Assembly: GCA_022561955.1 (NCBI GenBank)
Contig: JADFQF010000090.1
Span: forward strand, 1 to 6,362
Reading direction: 5' to 3'
DNA length: 6,362 nt
Origin: Chloroflexota bacterium
Lineage (GTDB): Bacteria > Chloroflexota > Dehalococcoidia > SAR202 > UBA11138
Part shown: positions 1 through 5,301 of the stretch, piece after piece
Layout of the letters: the number at the start of each line of letters is the position of its first letter
Position numbering within the stretch: position 1 is the stretch's first letter
Program-made: the position numbers and the translations under genes
The notes under the pieces: generated by a model
What the model saw: the letters and a program-made list of their open reading frames with translations, nothing else
Databases searched by the model: none
What the model was told of the DNA's origin: nothing

Positions 1-1
1 A

Positions 2-40
2 TACTTAAGAAGCAACGAAGTGGACATCACGCAGAGGTAG
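2..40 (+). CDS. C-terminal tail of an upstream gene, unidentified (partial)
   Basis: An open frame enters from the left edge and ends in tandem stops (TAG 38-40, then TGA 41-43). The residues visible are YLRSNEVDITQR. The stop overlaps the rpsR ribosome-binding site, as expected for translational coupling in a ribosomal-protein operon. In bacteria the gene before rpsR is usually rpsF or ssb. The YLR stretch could be the last strand of S6, but twelve residues are too few to identify it. A second frame stops earlier (TAA 6-8) and could equally be the true end of the upstream gene. Confidence 0.28.
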   Translation, partial: YLRSNEVDITQR

Positions 41-43
41 TGA

Positions 44-442
44 ATGACCACAGAGCAGCAGCCCAGACCCGCTCAACAGCCCCCAAGACCAGGAGGCCCG
101 CCTCCGAGACCCGGAGCGGGAGGCCCGCCACGCCCAGGATATCAGCAGAGGCCGGGTGGCGGTGGTCCGCCGCAGCGTCGACGGGGCGGCAGGCCTCGAT
201 ACTACGCCAGGCGCAAGCTGTGCGCCTTCTGCGTTGACCACATCAAGGAGATCGATTACAAGCAGGTCGACAGGCTCAGGAGATTTCTTTCAGACAGAAG
301 CAGGATCGAGTCAAGGCGCAAGACCGGGGTCTGCTCCAAGCACCAGAGGGCCCTTTCCACGGCCATCAAGCGCGCGCGTATTCTGGCCATGCTCCCCTTT
401 AGCCCTGCGCACACGATTCCCGGCGGTGGTTTCGTATCTTAG
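44..442 (+). CDS. rpsR: 30S ribosomal protein bS18 with Pro/Gly/Arg-rich N-terminal extension
   Basis: This is small-subunit protein bS18, which sits beside bS6 on the platform of the 30S subunit. The conserved core runs from about residue 53 (YYARRKLCAFC) to 120 (ARILAMLPFSP) and includes the typical IDYKQVDRLRRFLSDR helix. The cysteine-containing, zinc-binding form is shown by C60-x2-C63 and C97-x2-H100. bS18 is normally about 75-100 residues; this one has 132 because roughly 50 N-terminal residues are low-complexity Pro/Gly/Arg/Gln with repeated PPRPG units, and there is a short GGGFVS tail. The start is ATG 44, preceded by AGAGGT at 33-38 with a 5-nt spacer; no later in-frame ATG precedes the core. 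A foldase gene follows 71 nt downstream on the same strand. The identity is certain; only the exact N-terminus is open to some doubt. Confidence 0.96.
   Translation: MTTEQQPRPAQQPPRPGGPPPRPGAGGPPRPGYQQRPGGGGPPQRRRGGRPRYYARRKLCAFCVDHIKEIDYKQVDRLRRFLSDRSRIESRRKTGVCSKHQRALSTAIKRARILAMLPFSPAHTIPGGGFVS
92..145 (+). repeat. In-frame 27-bp tandem repeat in the rpsR extension
   Basis: The 11-mer GGAGGCCCGCC occurs at 92-102 and again at 119-129, exactly 27 bp (nine codons) apart. Each copy opens a unit encoding GGPPPRPGA and then GGPPRPGYQ. The units have diverged at the DNA level but keep the peptide character. This suggests the extension grew by small in-frame duplications in GC-rich sequence. Confidence 0.5.
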
Positions 443-513
443 TCCGCAGCGGTCCGAATATTTTCGCTCCGGAGATGTCCTTTTGTCGTTATCTGAACTG
501 AAGGGGTAGAGCT

Positions 514-1659
514 GTGGTAGATGAAGTAGAGGAAGTCCCTTCTCAGCCCATAAGGACTGACCGGCGACGGGAATTCATCCGCATCCAACGCGACCTGCGC
601 AAGCGACGCTTTGCCTTCGCATTGATCGGCGTATTCATGCTGGTGATCGTTGGAATACTCCTCGCGGGCTACGTCGTCATCTTCGTTCGGCCTCCTCAGC
701 AGCTAGTCGTTAGAGTGAACGACGTCAAGTACAGCCGTGGAGATATGGTCAAGCTGCTGCGGGTACGGCAAAAGAGCCTGGAGACCACTGGTCAGAGACT
801 AGACCTGAGCACGGACATCTTTGAGGCGCTTCAGCTGCTTGTGGAAAACGAGATCATCGCACAGTCCGCCCCGGCCCTGGGCATAACTACCTCCGACTCT
901 GAAATTGACTTTAGCATTCGGGCGCAGCTGGACCCCGAAGGAGCAGCCGCGGGAACCTCCGACGCCCAGCGCGACAGAGACTACAAAGAGCGTTACGGCA
1001 GCTTTTTAAACCTATCGAGGATAAGTGAAGAGGAGCACAGGCAGATAGTCCGAAGGGCGATACTCAGGGAGAGGATGCGGCAGTTTATTGGGGACAGCGT
1101 GCCCTCGGTTGCAGAGCAGGCGCACGTCTACAGATTTGCCGTCGTACCCAACGACGAGATCGACATCATTCTCACCAAGTATAAGGACATGACTCAAGGC
1201 TCGACAGACCCGGCGCTCTTGTCGTTAGCCTTTGACCGCATAACCGGTGAGTTCTCAAGAGAGTCCAGAGAAAGCGTTAGAAGAGGGGGAGACATTGGCT
1301 GGGTTCCCGCAGGCATTATTTCCGAATATGACGATATAATTTTTGGGTCGAGCTACAGCGACCCCCTGGAGATCGGGAAGCTGAGCGATCCCGTGCAAAA
1401 CCATGACGATTCGCAGCAGCTCTTCATATTTATGGTGACGGAGAGGGACCCCGCTCGGGAGTTAAGCCTGGCAAGCAGGGACGAGTTGAAGACGCGGGCG
1501 CTGGCAAACTGGCTCAACGACCAGCGCGCGGACTACGACGTTTACGCCGTAATGAACTCAGACATCTACAATTGGGTGATACAGCAGCTAGGTATCTCGT
1601 CCACCATTACCCCCACACCGGCGCCGGCCAGTCCCCTTCAGCAGATTCGCGGCTTCTGA
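514..1659 (+). CDS. Membrane-anchored SurA/PrsA-like foldase (parvulin-type peptidyl-prolyl isomerase family)
   Basis: A 381-residue protein likely to fold or chaperone exported proteins at the outer face of the membrane. A basic cytoplasmic N-terminus (RKRR at 29-32) precedes one hydrophobic segment at about 33-58, giving an N-in, C-out anchor with no lipobox. Residues 65-200 resemble the SurA N-terminal chaperone domain (VNDVKYSRGDMVKLL, then a helix with LLVENEIIAQSAPALGI). Residues 205-312 are a parvulin-like domain, recognised by GGDIGWVPAG (258-267), a G-x-LSDPV element (288-294) and VTERDPARELS. The two histidines common in active parvulins (ARHIL and GxHII) are not clearly present, so isomerase activity is doubtful. 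A Pro/Thr/Ala-rich tail ends the protein. The start is GTG 514, with AAGGGG at 501-506 and a 7-nt spacer; the next Met lies inside the membrane segment. It is probably co-transcribed with rpsR. Confidence 0.85.
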   Translation: MVDEVEEVPSQPIRTDRRREFIRIQRDLRKRRFAFALIGVFMLVIVGILLAGYVVIFVRPPQQLVVRVNDVKYSRGDMVKLLRVRQKSLETTGQRLDLSTDIFEALQLLVENEIIAQSAPALGITTSDSEIDFSIRAQLDPEGAAAGTSDAQRDRDYKERYGSFLNLSRISEEEHRQIVRRAILRERMRQFIGDSVPSVAEQAHVYRFAVVPNDEIDIILTKYKDMTQGSTDPALLSLAFDRITGEFSRESRESVRRGGDIGWVPAGIISEYDDIIFGSSYSDPLEIGKLSDPVQNHDDSQQLFIFMVTERDPARELSLASRDELKTRALANWLNDQRADYDVYAVMNSDIYNWVIQQLGISSTITPTPAPASPLQQIRGF

Positions 1660-1736
1660 ACGAACGCCCGGACGTACTGCTTATCAACGGTCGGATCCCC
1701 TCGTCCTGAGATGTATCCATGCACTTACGGCCTCGG

Positions 1737-1765
1737 CATTTGCAGTATAATCTCTGTGGCAAATG
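1737..1765 (+). promoter_or_regulatory. Putative hom promoter with a 7-bp dyad flanking the -10
   Basis: A perfect -10 hexamer TATAAT is at 1746-1751; the best -35 near the correct distance is weak (CTTACG, 1724-1729, 16-bp spacer). The -10 lies between the arms of a perfect inverted repeat, CATTTGC (1737-1743) and GCAAATG (1759-1765). The arm centres are 22 bp apart, about two helical turns, which suits a dimeric repressor. Transcription would start near 1758, about 77 nt before the hom start. The regulator is unknown. Confidence 0.45.
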
Positions 1766-1821
1766 GTCGCGCTCTGAGCGCACGGCAGCAGGCCCATTAG
1801 CCAACGCATTATTCGTTCCTC

Positions 1822-1825
1822 GAGG
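1822..1825 (+). promoter_or_regulatory. Ribosome-binding site that fixes the hom start
   Basis: GAGG at 1822-1825 sits 9 nt before GTG 1835. The same motif directly abuts the upstream TTG at 1826, leaving no spacer, so the longer reading from TTG is unlikely to be used. Confidence 0.6.
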
Positions 1826-1834
1826 TTGATTACA

Positions 1835-3139
1835 GTGTCTGAGAAATCGTCCGTGGGCGTAGGCCTTCTCGGCATGGGAGTGGTAGGCGGAGGCGTGGCA
1901 AGAATCCTATCCGAAAAGAGCAGCCTCATCCAGGGCCTGGTCGGCGGACCGGTCACACTCGAAGGAATACTGGTCAGAGACCCACAAAGGACTCGCTCCT
2001 TCGACCCGCCGGACGGCCTGATTACCACAAACATTGAAGACATCCTCAGCAACCCGAACGTGGACATCGTCGTAGAGGTCATGGGCGGGCAAGATCCGGC
2101 TCTGGATTACATACTGAAGAGCATTACCCTGGGAAAGCACGTAGTCACGGCCAACAAAGAGGTCATGGCGCGTCACGGACCGGACATTCTTACGTTGGCC
2201 CGTGAGAAGGGCGTTCAGGTCCTGTTCGAGGCGAGCGTGGCCGGTGGCACGCCCATAATAGCCCCTCTGATCCGAGACCTCGTCGCCAACGAAATCATCA
2301 CCATTCACGGCATCGTCAACGGCACTACGAACTACATTCTCACCAAGATGTCCAAGGAGGGCATGAGTTTTGAGGACGCGCTGAGCGAGGCGCAAGCGCT
2401 TGGATACGCGGAGGCCGATCCCACCAACGATGTGGAGGGCATAGACTCCGCGTACAAGCTGGCCATCCTCTCGACGCTGGGCTTCCGGGCCAGGGTTAAG
2501 GATGAAGACGTTTACCGCGAGGGAATTACTCGGCTCACCGCGAAGGACTTCCAGTATGCCGATGAGTTGGGCTATTCCATCAAGCTGCTGGCCATCGCCG
2601 CTAAGGAGAACGGCAGCGTGCAGGTTAGGGTGCATCCGGCCCTCATTCGCAAGGACGAAATGATTGCCAATGTCGACGGCGTCCTCAATGCGGTTGAGGT
2701 CCAGACGGACCTGGCCGGCCGAGTGCTGTTCCACGGTCCGGGCGCGGGGGACATGCCGACGACCAGCGCCGTGACAGCCGACCTTGTCGACATAGCCAGA
2801 AACGTCATCGGAAACGTCGTGCCGCCGGCCCCAATTGTGTTGTCCGAGAGCATAGGGGTTCGGCCCATATCAGAGTTGGAAACCAAGTACTACTTACGGC
2901 TGAACGTCATGGAGCGGCCCGGAGTATTCGCTCAGATCCTTACAATATTGGGCGACTTACAGATAAGCATAGCCTCCGCCATTCAGAAGGAGAACGACGA
3001 TGAATCGCAAAGGGCGGAGATCGTGTTGATGACCCACAGAGCGAGCGAGGCCGCAATACAGAATGCCCTGAAGCTCATCTCTGCTCTCGAGGTCGTTAAC
3101 GAAATCGGTAACCTCATTCGAGTGGAAGAGTGGGACTGA
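1835..3139 (+). CDS. hom: Homoserine dehydrogenase with C-terminal ACT domain
   Basis: Catalyses NAD(P)H-dependent reduction of aspartate semialdehyde to homoserine (EC 1.1.1.3), the branch point to threonine, methionine and isoleucine in the cytoplasm. Numbered from GTG 1835 (434 residues), the dinucleotide loop GxGLLGMGVVGGG is at 8-20, VVTANKE near 103-109 with the conserved lysine K108, and the substrate motifs FEASVAGGTPI and GIVNGTTNYIL follow. The catalytic signature EADPTNDVEGIDSAYKL spans 193-209; E193, D204 and K208 keep the spacing of yeast E208, D219 and K223. The C-terminal ACT domain (about 353-430, MERPGVFAQILTILGD) implies allosteric control by an amino acid, classically threonine. 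No thrC or thrB follows; the next gene is an Lrp/AsnC regulator. TTG 1826 would add three residues but lacks ribosome-binding-site spacing. The assignment is secure. Confidence 0.97.
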   Translation: MSEKSSVGVGLLGMGVVGGGVARILSEKSSLIQGLVGGPVTLEGILVRDPQRTRSFDPPDGLITTNIEDILSNPNVDIVVEVMGGQDPALDYILKSITLGKHVVTANKEVMARHGPDILTLAREKGVQVLFEASVAGGTPIIAPLIRDLVANEIITIHGIVNGTTNYILTKMSKEGMSFEDALSEAQALGYAEADPTNDVEGIDSAYKLAILSTLGFRARVKDEDVYREGITRLTAKDFQYADELGYSIKLLAIAAKENGSVQVRVHPALIRKDEMIANVDGVLNAVEVQTDLAGRVLFHGPGAGDMPTTSAVTADLVDIARNVIGNVVPPAPIVLSESIGVRPISELETKYYLRLNVMERPGVFAQILTILGDLQISIASAIQKENDDESQRAEIVLMTHRASEAAIQNALKLISALEVVNEIGNLIRVEEWD

Positions 3140-3361
3140 TCCGCCCATCTGATACGCATACCTTGGCTGCCACAGGACCGCGCGCACTTCACGGCGTTAT
3201 AAACCCGGCAAGGCCAGCCACGATTTAGGCAGGCGTGGATGCCGGTGCATGTTTTTCGTACTGACCGTGGTCATGACTCAGCTATTCTTTACATGGCCTC
3301 GATTCACACGATGCTATATAGTCAGAATGCTTGAACATTTTTCCTGATTATGGTGATGCCA
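3140..3361 (+). other. Intergenic region between hom and the Lrp/AsnC gene
   Basis: I see no gene here. It holds a weak hairpin ATGC-CGGT-GCAT (3239-3250) followed by TTTTT (3252-3256), a poor candidate for the hom terminator. It also holds an 8-bp palindrome GTCATGAC (3270-3277) and an AT-rich segment with a -10-like TATAGT (3317-3322) lacking a convincing -35. TTTACA (3288-3293) is too far from it to pair. The Lrp gene probably has its own promoter here, and family members commonly autoregulate, so the palindrome is a possible operator. Confidence 0.35.
3352..3357 (+). promoter_or_regulatory. Ribosome-binding site that decides the Lrp/AsnC start
   Basis: GGTGAT matches six bases of the anti-Shine-Dalgarno complement. 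It lies 4 nt before ATG 3362 and 7 nt before ATG 3365, but overlaps the upstream in-frame ATG 3350, which has no ribosome-binding site of its own. This favours 3365 (or 3362) as the real start. Confidence 0.55.
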
Positions 3362-3364
3362 ATG

Positions 3365-3805
3365 ATGGACAATCTTGATGAGAAGATCTTCGCGATTCTC
3401 AGCAAGGACGGAAGAGCGTCGAACGCGGAGATGGCCAGGGCACTGGGCGTCTCAGAAGGCACGGTGAGGCGCAGGGTGACGAGATTGATCGACGAGGAAG
3501 CGATACACACGGTAGCCGTCATAAATCCGCAGGCGACGGGCTACGAATGTGAGGTCATAATCGGCATCGACCCCGCGGTTGAGCGGGTGCATGAGATCGC
3601 AGAGGAGCTGTCGACTTATTCTGAGATCGACCGAGTCGCCGTCGTTACAGGCCGGTACGCCATTTTTGCGTGGGCGACCCTGCGGACGCACGCAGAGCTG
3701 GAGCGGTTCCTGAGCGAAAAGGTGCACTCCATTCCCGGCATTCACAGCGTAACGACGTCGCTTTGCCTCGAAGTCACCAAGCGCTGGGGCGGGACTGCCT
3801 CATAG
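3365..3805 (+). CDS. Lrp/AsnC-family transcriptional regulator
   Basis: A 146-residue DNA-binding regulator of the feast/famine type, which usually assembles as dimers to octamers and responds to amino acids. The N-terminal winged helix-turn-helix covers about residues 1-50: LDEKIFAILSKDGRASNAEMARALGVSEGTVRRRV in consecutive segments, with the recognition helix at SEGTVRRRV. The RAM (ACT-like) ligand and oligomerisation domain follows at about 60-140 (CEVIIGIDPAV, then VAVVTGRYAIFAWA with the conserved Gly, then the IPGIHSVTTSLCLEV strand). The length is normal for the family. In-frame starts also exist at 3350, 3356 and 3362, but GGTGAT at 3352-3357 fits 3365 best. Its position after hom suggests, without proving, control of amino-acid metabolism. 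The ligand cannot be read from the sequence. The 3' end faces the minus-strand selenoprotein gene. Confidence 0.92.
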   Translation: MDNLDEKIFAILSKDGRASNAEMARALGVSEGTVRRRVTRLIDEEAIHTVAVINPQATGYECEVIIGIDPAVERVHEIAEELSTYSEIDRVAVVTGRYAIFAWATLRTHAELERFLSEKVHSIPGIHSVTTSLCLEVTKRWGGTAS

Positions 3806-3824
3806 GCGTAAAATACAGGGATTA

Positions 3825-3844
3825 GCCTGCCTCGGACGGCGGGC
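3825..3844. terminator. Hairpin between convergent genes, possible bidirectional terminator
   Basis: GCCTGCC (3825-3831) pairs with GGCGGGC (3838-3844) around a TCGGAC loop, a 7-bp stem with one G-U wobble. It lies in the 59-nt gap between the stop of the Lrp/AsnC gene and the stop of the minus-strand ArsC-like gene. There is no T-run immediately after it on either strand, so if it terminates transcription it is not a canonical intrinsic terminator. Confidence 0.35.
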
Positions 3845-3864
3845 GTCACTCCATCGAATGAGCC

Positions 3865-4221
3865 TTACGAAGCTCCGGGAAACAGCTCGGCCATGGCGCG
3901 TTTATCCGTTCCCACCACGAGCATGGCGCCCTTACGAATAAGCGGTCTCCGAACAAGCCTCGGCTCCTCGAGCATGAGCCTTATGAGGTCATCCTCGCCT
4001 AGGGAGTCCTTGTCCAGGCCCATCTTCTTGACCGAGGGGCTCCTCCAGGAGAATATCTCGGAGGCGGGCGTATCACCCAGCAGCTCCCGAAGCTCGGCCT
4101 CCGTGAAGGCATCCTTGAAGAAGTCTCGCTCCTTCAGCTCTACTCCGCTCCCGGTGAGGGCACCCCTCACCTTCTTGCAGGTGCTTCACTGGCTCCAGGT
4201 ATAAAATTCCGTCTCCGCCAT
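3865..4221 (-). CDS. ArsC/Spx-family selenoprotein (in-frame UGA read as selenocysteine)
   Basis: Predicted thioredoxin-fold oxidoreductase of the arsenate reductase/Spx/YffB family, 118 residues with one in-frame TGA at codon 12 (4188-4186). The N-terminus reads MAETEFYTWSQ-U-STCKKVRGAL, so the UGA takes the place of the first cysteine of CxxC, equivalent to Cys12 of R773 ArsC and Cys10 of Spx; C15 is retained. Downstream family features are intact: ERDFFKDAFTEAELRELL (31-48), FSWRSPSVKKMGL (57-69, with the Arg matching ArsC R60), and RLVRRPLIRKG followed by GTDKRAMAELF. The total length equals the usual 110-120. ATG 4221 has AGAGGT (4228-4233) with a 6-nt spacer and an in-frame TAA eight codons upstream. 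Starting at GTG 4170 would delete the active site. A SECIS-like hairpin follows the UGA. Whether it acts on arsenate, on protein disulfides or as a regulator is unknown. The alternative is a pseudogene with one nonsense mutation, judged less likely. Confidence 0.82.
4153..4171 (-). promoter_or_regulatory. Putative bacterial SECIS element
   Basis: On the minus strand GGTGAGG (4171-4165) pairs perfectly with CCTCACC (4159-4153) around the loop GGTGC (4164-4160). One more G-C pair can close inside, leaving a GTG loop. With the U of UGA as base 1, the stem occupies 18-24 and 30-36, and the loop GGU is at 25-27. In E. coli fdhF the stem begins at 15 and the loop GGU is at 22-24, which SelB recognises. 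It lies within the coding region, as bacterial SECIS elements do. A competing pairing of GCACC (4184-4180) with GGTGC is possible. Confidence 0.68.
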
Positions 4222-4227
4222 TCGACG

Positions 4228-4233
4228 ACCTCT
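4228..4233 (-). promoter_or_regulatory. Ribosome-binding site that fixes the selenoprotein start
   Basis: AGAGGT on the minus strand, six bases before ATG 4221. It is the same hexamer that serves rpsR. It supports translation from upstream of the UGA rather than from the internal GTG 4170. Confidence 0.65.
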
Positions 4234-4317
4234 CAAACTCTGTTAGCTCGGGAATCCAGTCCCTACTGACCATTCTGCAAACCCACCAACCGTATAGCTT
4301 CGTCCGGAGCTATTTGC

Positions 4318-4346
4318 AGCGTATTCCAAGGCCATTGGAGTGTCAA
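4318..4346 (-). promoter_or_regulatory. Putative promoter of the selenoprotein gene
   Basis: A perfect -35 TTGACA (4346-4341, minus strand) is followed after exactly 17 bp by a weak -10, TACGCT (4323-4318). It would give a leader of roughly 90 nt before ATG 4221. The -35 and spacing are good; the poor -10 limits confidence. Confidence 0.38.
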
Positions 4347-4375
4347 CACCATCGCGGTGCGGCGGGACGGCTGAT

Positions 4376-4404
4376 TTGCAAAGGCGCCATGCCCGATGTA
4401 TCTT
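4376..4404 (+). promoter_or_regulatory. Putative promoter of the SDR gene
   Basis: TTGCAA (4376-4381) and TATCTT (4399-4404) are separated by 17 bp; each matches four of six consensus bases. The -35 lies inside the palindrome TTTGCAAA (4375-4382), which could also be an operator. A start near 4411 would give a leader of under 30 nt. Confidence 0.38.
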
Positions 4405-4438
4405 GATGCGGAAGAATCCGGTTCGAGAGTAGGCTGTG

Positions 4439-5263
4439 ATGATGATCGATCTGACGGATAAGGTAGCCGTTGTCACCGGCGGGGCCAGCGGCATAGGCAG
4501 GGGCATATGCAAAGCGCTGGCCGGCCAGGGCGCCGACATCGTGGTCGCGGACATGAACGCCCAGGGGGCAAAGTCGACCGCCGACGAAATAGCTGCGACG
4601 GGGCGAAAAGCGAGCGTCGTGGACGTAGACGTGACCGACCGAGACTCCGCCGCGAATCTCGTCGCCGTGGCCCTGCGCCTGTTCGGCAAGATCGATATCC
4701 TGGTCAACGACGCGGGCGTAGCCGGTGCGGCCGAATGGTGGAAACGGCCCACGCCCAGCGACGACGACTGGGACCTGGTCTTGGCCGTAAACCTCAGAGG
4801 CGTGGTAAACGTCTCGGAGGCGGCGGCGCCTCACATGATTGAGAGGCGCTACGGCAAGATAATCAACATAGCATCTATTGCCGCCAGGCAAGGTGGCGCC
4901 GACATACCTCACTACAACGCGTCCAAGGCGGCAGTGGTCAGTTGGACGCAGTCCCACGCCCTGCAGATGGCGCCCTATGACATCAACGTAAACGCCATCT
5001 GTCCCGGGCTGCTGTGGACTCCGATGTTCGAGGGACTGGTCGAGCGCAGCCTTAGCTTTGGGTCTGCCCTGGGCTCCAACCCCGAGCTGCGGGATCTAAG
5101 CGGGCGCGACTACTTCGAGAAGCTGGTGGAGTCGGTCATTCCCATGCGCAAGGAGCAGACGCCCGAAGACATCGGCAAGCTTGCGGCCTTCCTGGCGTCG
5201 GATGATGCCCACAACATAACCGGGCAGGCCATTAATGTCGACGGCGGCAGGAGAATGAACTAG
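4439..5263 (+). CDS. Short-chain dehydrogenase/reductase (SDR), classical type
   Basis: A 274-residue cytoplasmic NAD(P)-dependent oxidoreductase. Classical SDR motifs are complete: TGGASGIGRG (13-22) for the dinucleotide, VVADMN with D38 ending strand 2 (favouring NAD over NADP), DVDVTD (62-67), the NDAG motif (90-93) and the catalytic tetrad N118, S146, Y159 and K163 (YNASK). It then has NAICPG (185-190) with a longer variable substrate loop at about 191-235, and the usual C-terminal end TGQAINVDGG (261-270). Sequence style resembles FabG-like and sugar/alcohol dehydrogenase SDRs, but the substrate cannot be deduced. GTG 4436, ATG 4439 and ATG 4442 are all in frame; the AGG at 4431-4433 best fits 4439 or 4442. 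It is divergent from the selenoprotein gene and convergent with the sensor kinase gene 38 nt downstream. Confidence 0.93.
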   Translation: MMIDLTDKVAVVTGGASGIGRGICKALAGQGADIVVADMNAQGAKSTADEIAATGRKASVVDVDVTDRDSAANLVAVALRLFGKIDILVNDAGVAGAAEWWKRPTPSDDDWDLVLAVNLRGVVNVSEAAAPHMIERRYGKIINIASIAARQGGADIPHYNASKAAVVSWTQSHALQMAPYDINVNAICPGLLWTPMFEGLVERSLSFGSALGSNPELRDLSGRDYFEKLVESVIPMRKEQTPEDIGKLAAFLASDDAHNITGQAINVDGGRRMN

Positions 5264-5301
5264 CCGGCGAAGACGAAGCCCTGATGAGCCGGCCCACAGC
5301 G

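Noticed and set aside
40..237. An overlapping open frame in another phase at the start of rpsR.
   Set aside because: It arises from the GC-rich repeat sequence, has no family resemblance, and lies entirely within clear rpsR coding sequence.
467..474. CTCCGGAG palindrome in the gap after rpsR.
   Set aside because: It has no loop and no T-run, so it is not a terminator, and an 8-bp palindrome is unremarkable at this GC content.
1769..1781. Small hairpin GCGCT-CTG-AGCGC in the hom leader.
   Set aside because: A 5-bp stem without a T-run or an alternative structure is too little to call an attenuator or riboswitch.
1711..1800. A 29-codon ORF upstream of hom that could be an attenuator leader peptide.
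   Set aside because: It has no ribosome-binding site, starts upstream of the proposed -10, and has no run of Thr, Ile or Met codons.
1907..2734. A 275-codon open frame opposite hom.
   Set aside because: It is an antisense shadow of a strongly conserved gene and shows no recognisable domain.
4073..4273. A minus-strand 66-codon frame spanning the start of the selenoprotein gene.
   Set aside because: It is in a different phase from the ArsC-like protein and shows no homology-like features. A frameshift joining it to the ArsC frame is unnecessary because reading through the UGA already gives a full-length, family-conforming protein.
4343..4957. Minus-strand open frames opposite the SDR gene (also 4243-4752).
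   Set aside because: They mirror the SDR coding sequence; no motif is visible and the SDR signatures are complete.
5263..5293. GCCGGC repeated in inverted orientation between the SDR and kinase stops, a possible terminator.
   Set aside because: Each arm is self-palindromic, the loop is 19 nt and no T-run follows, so a terminator call is not supported.
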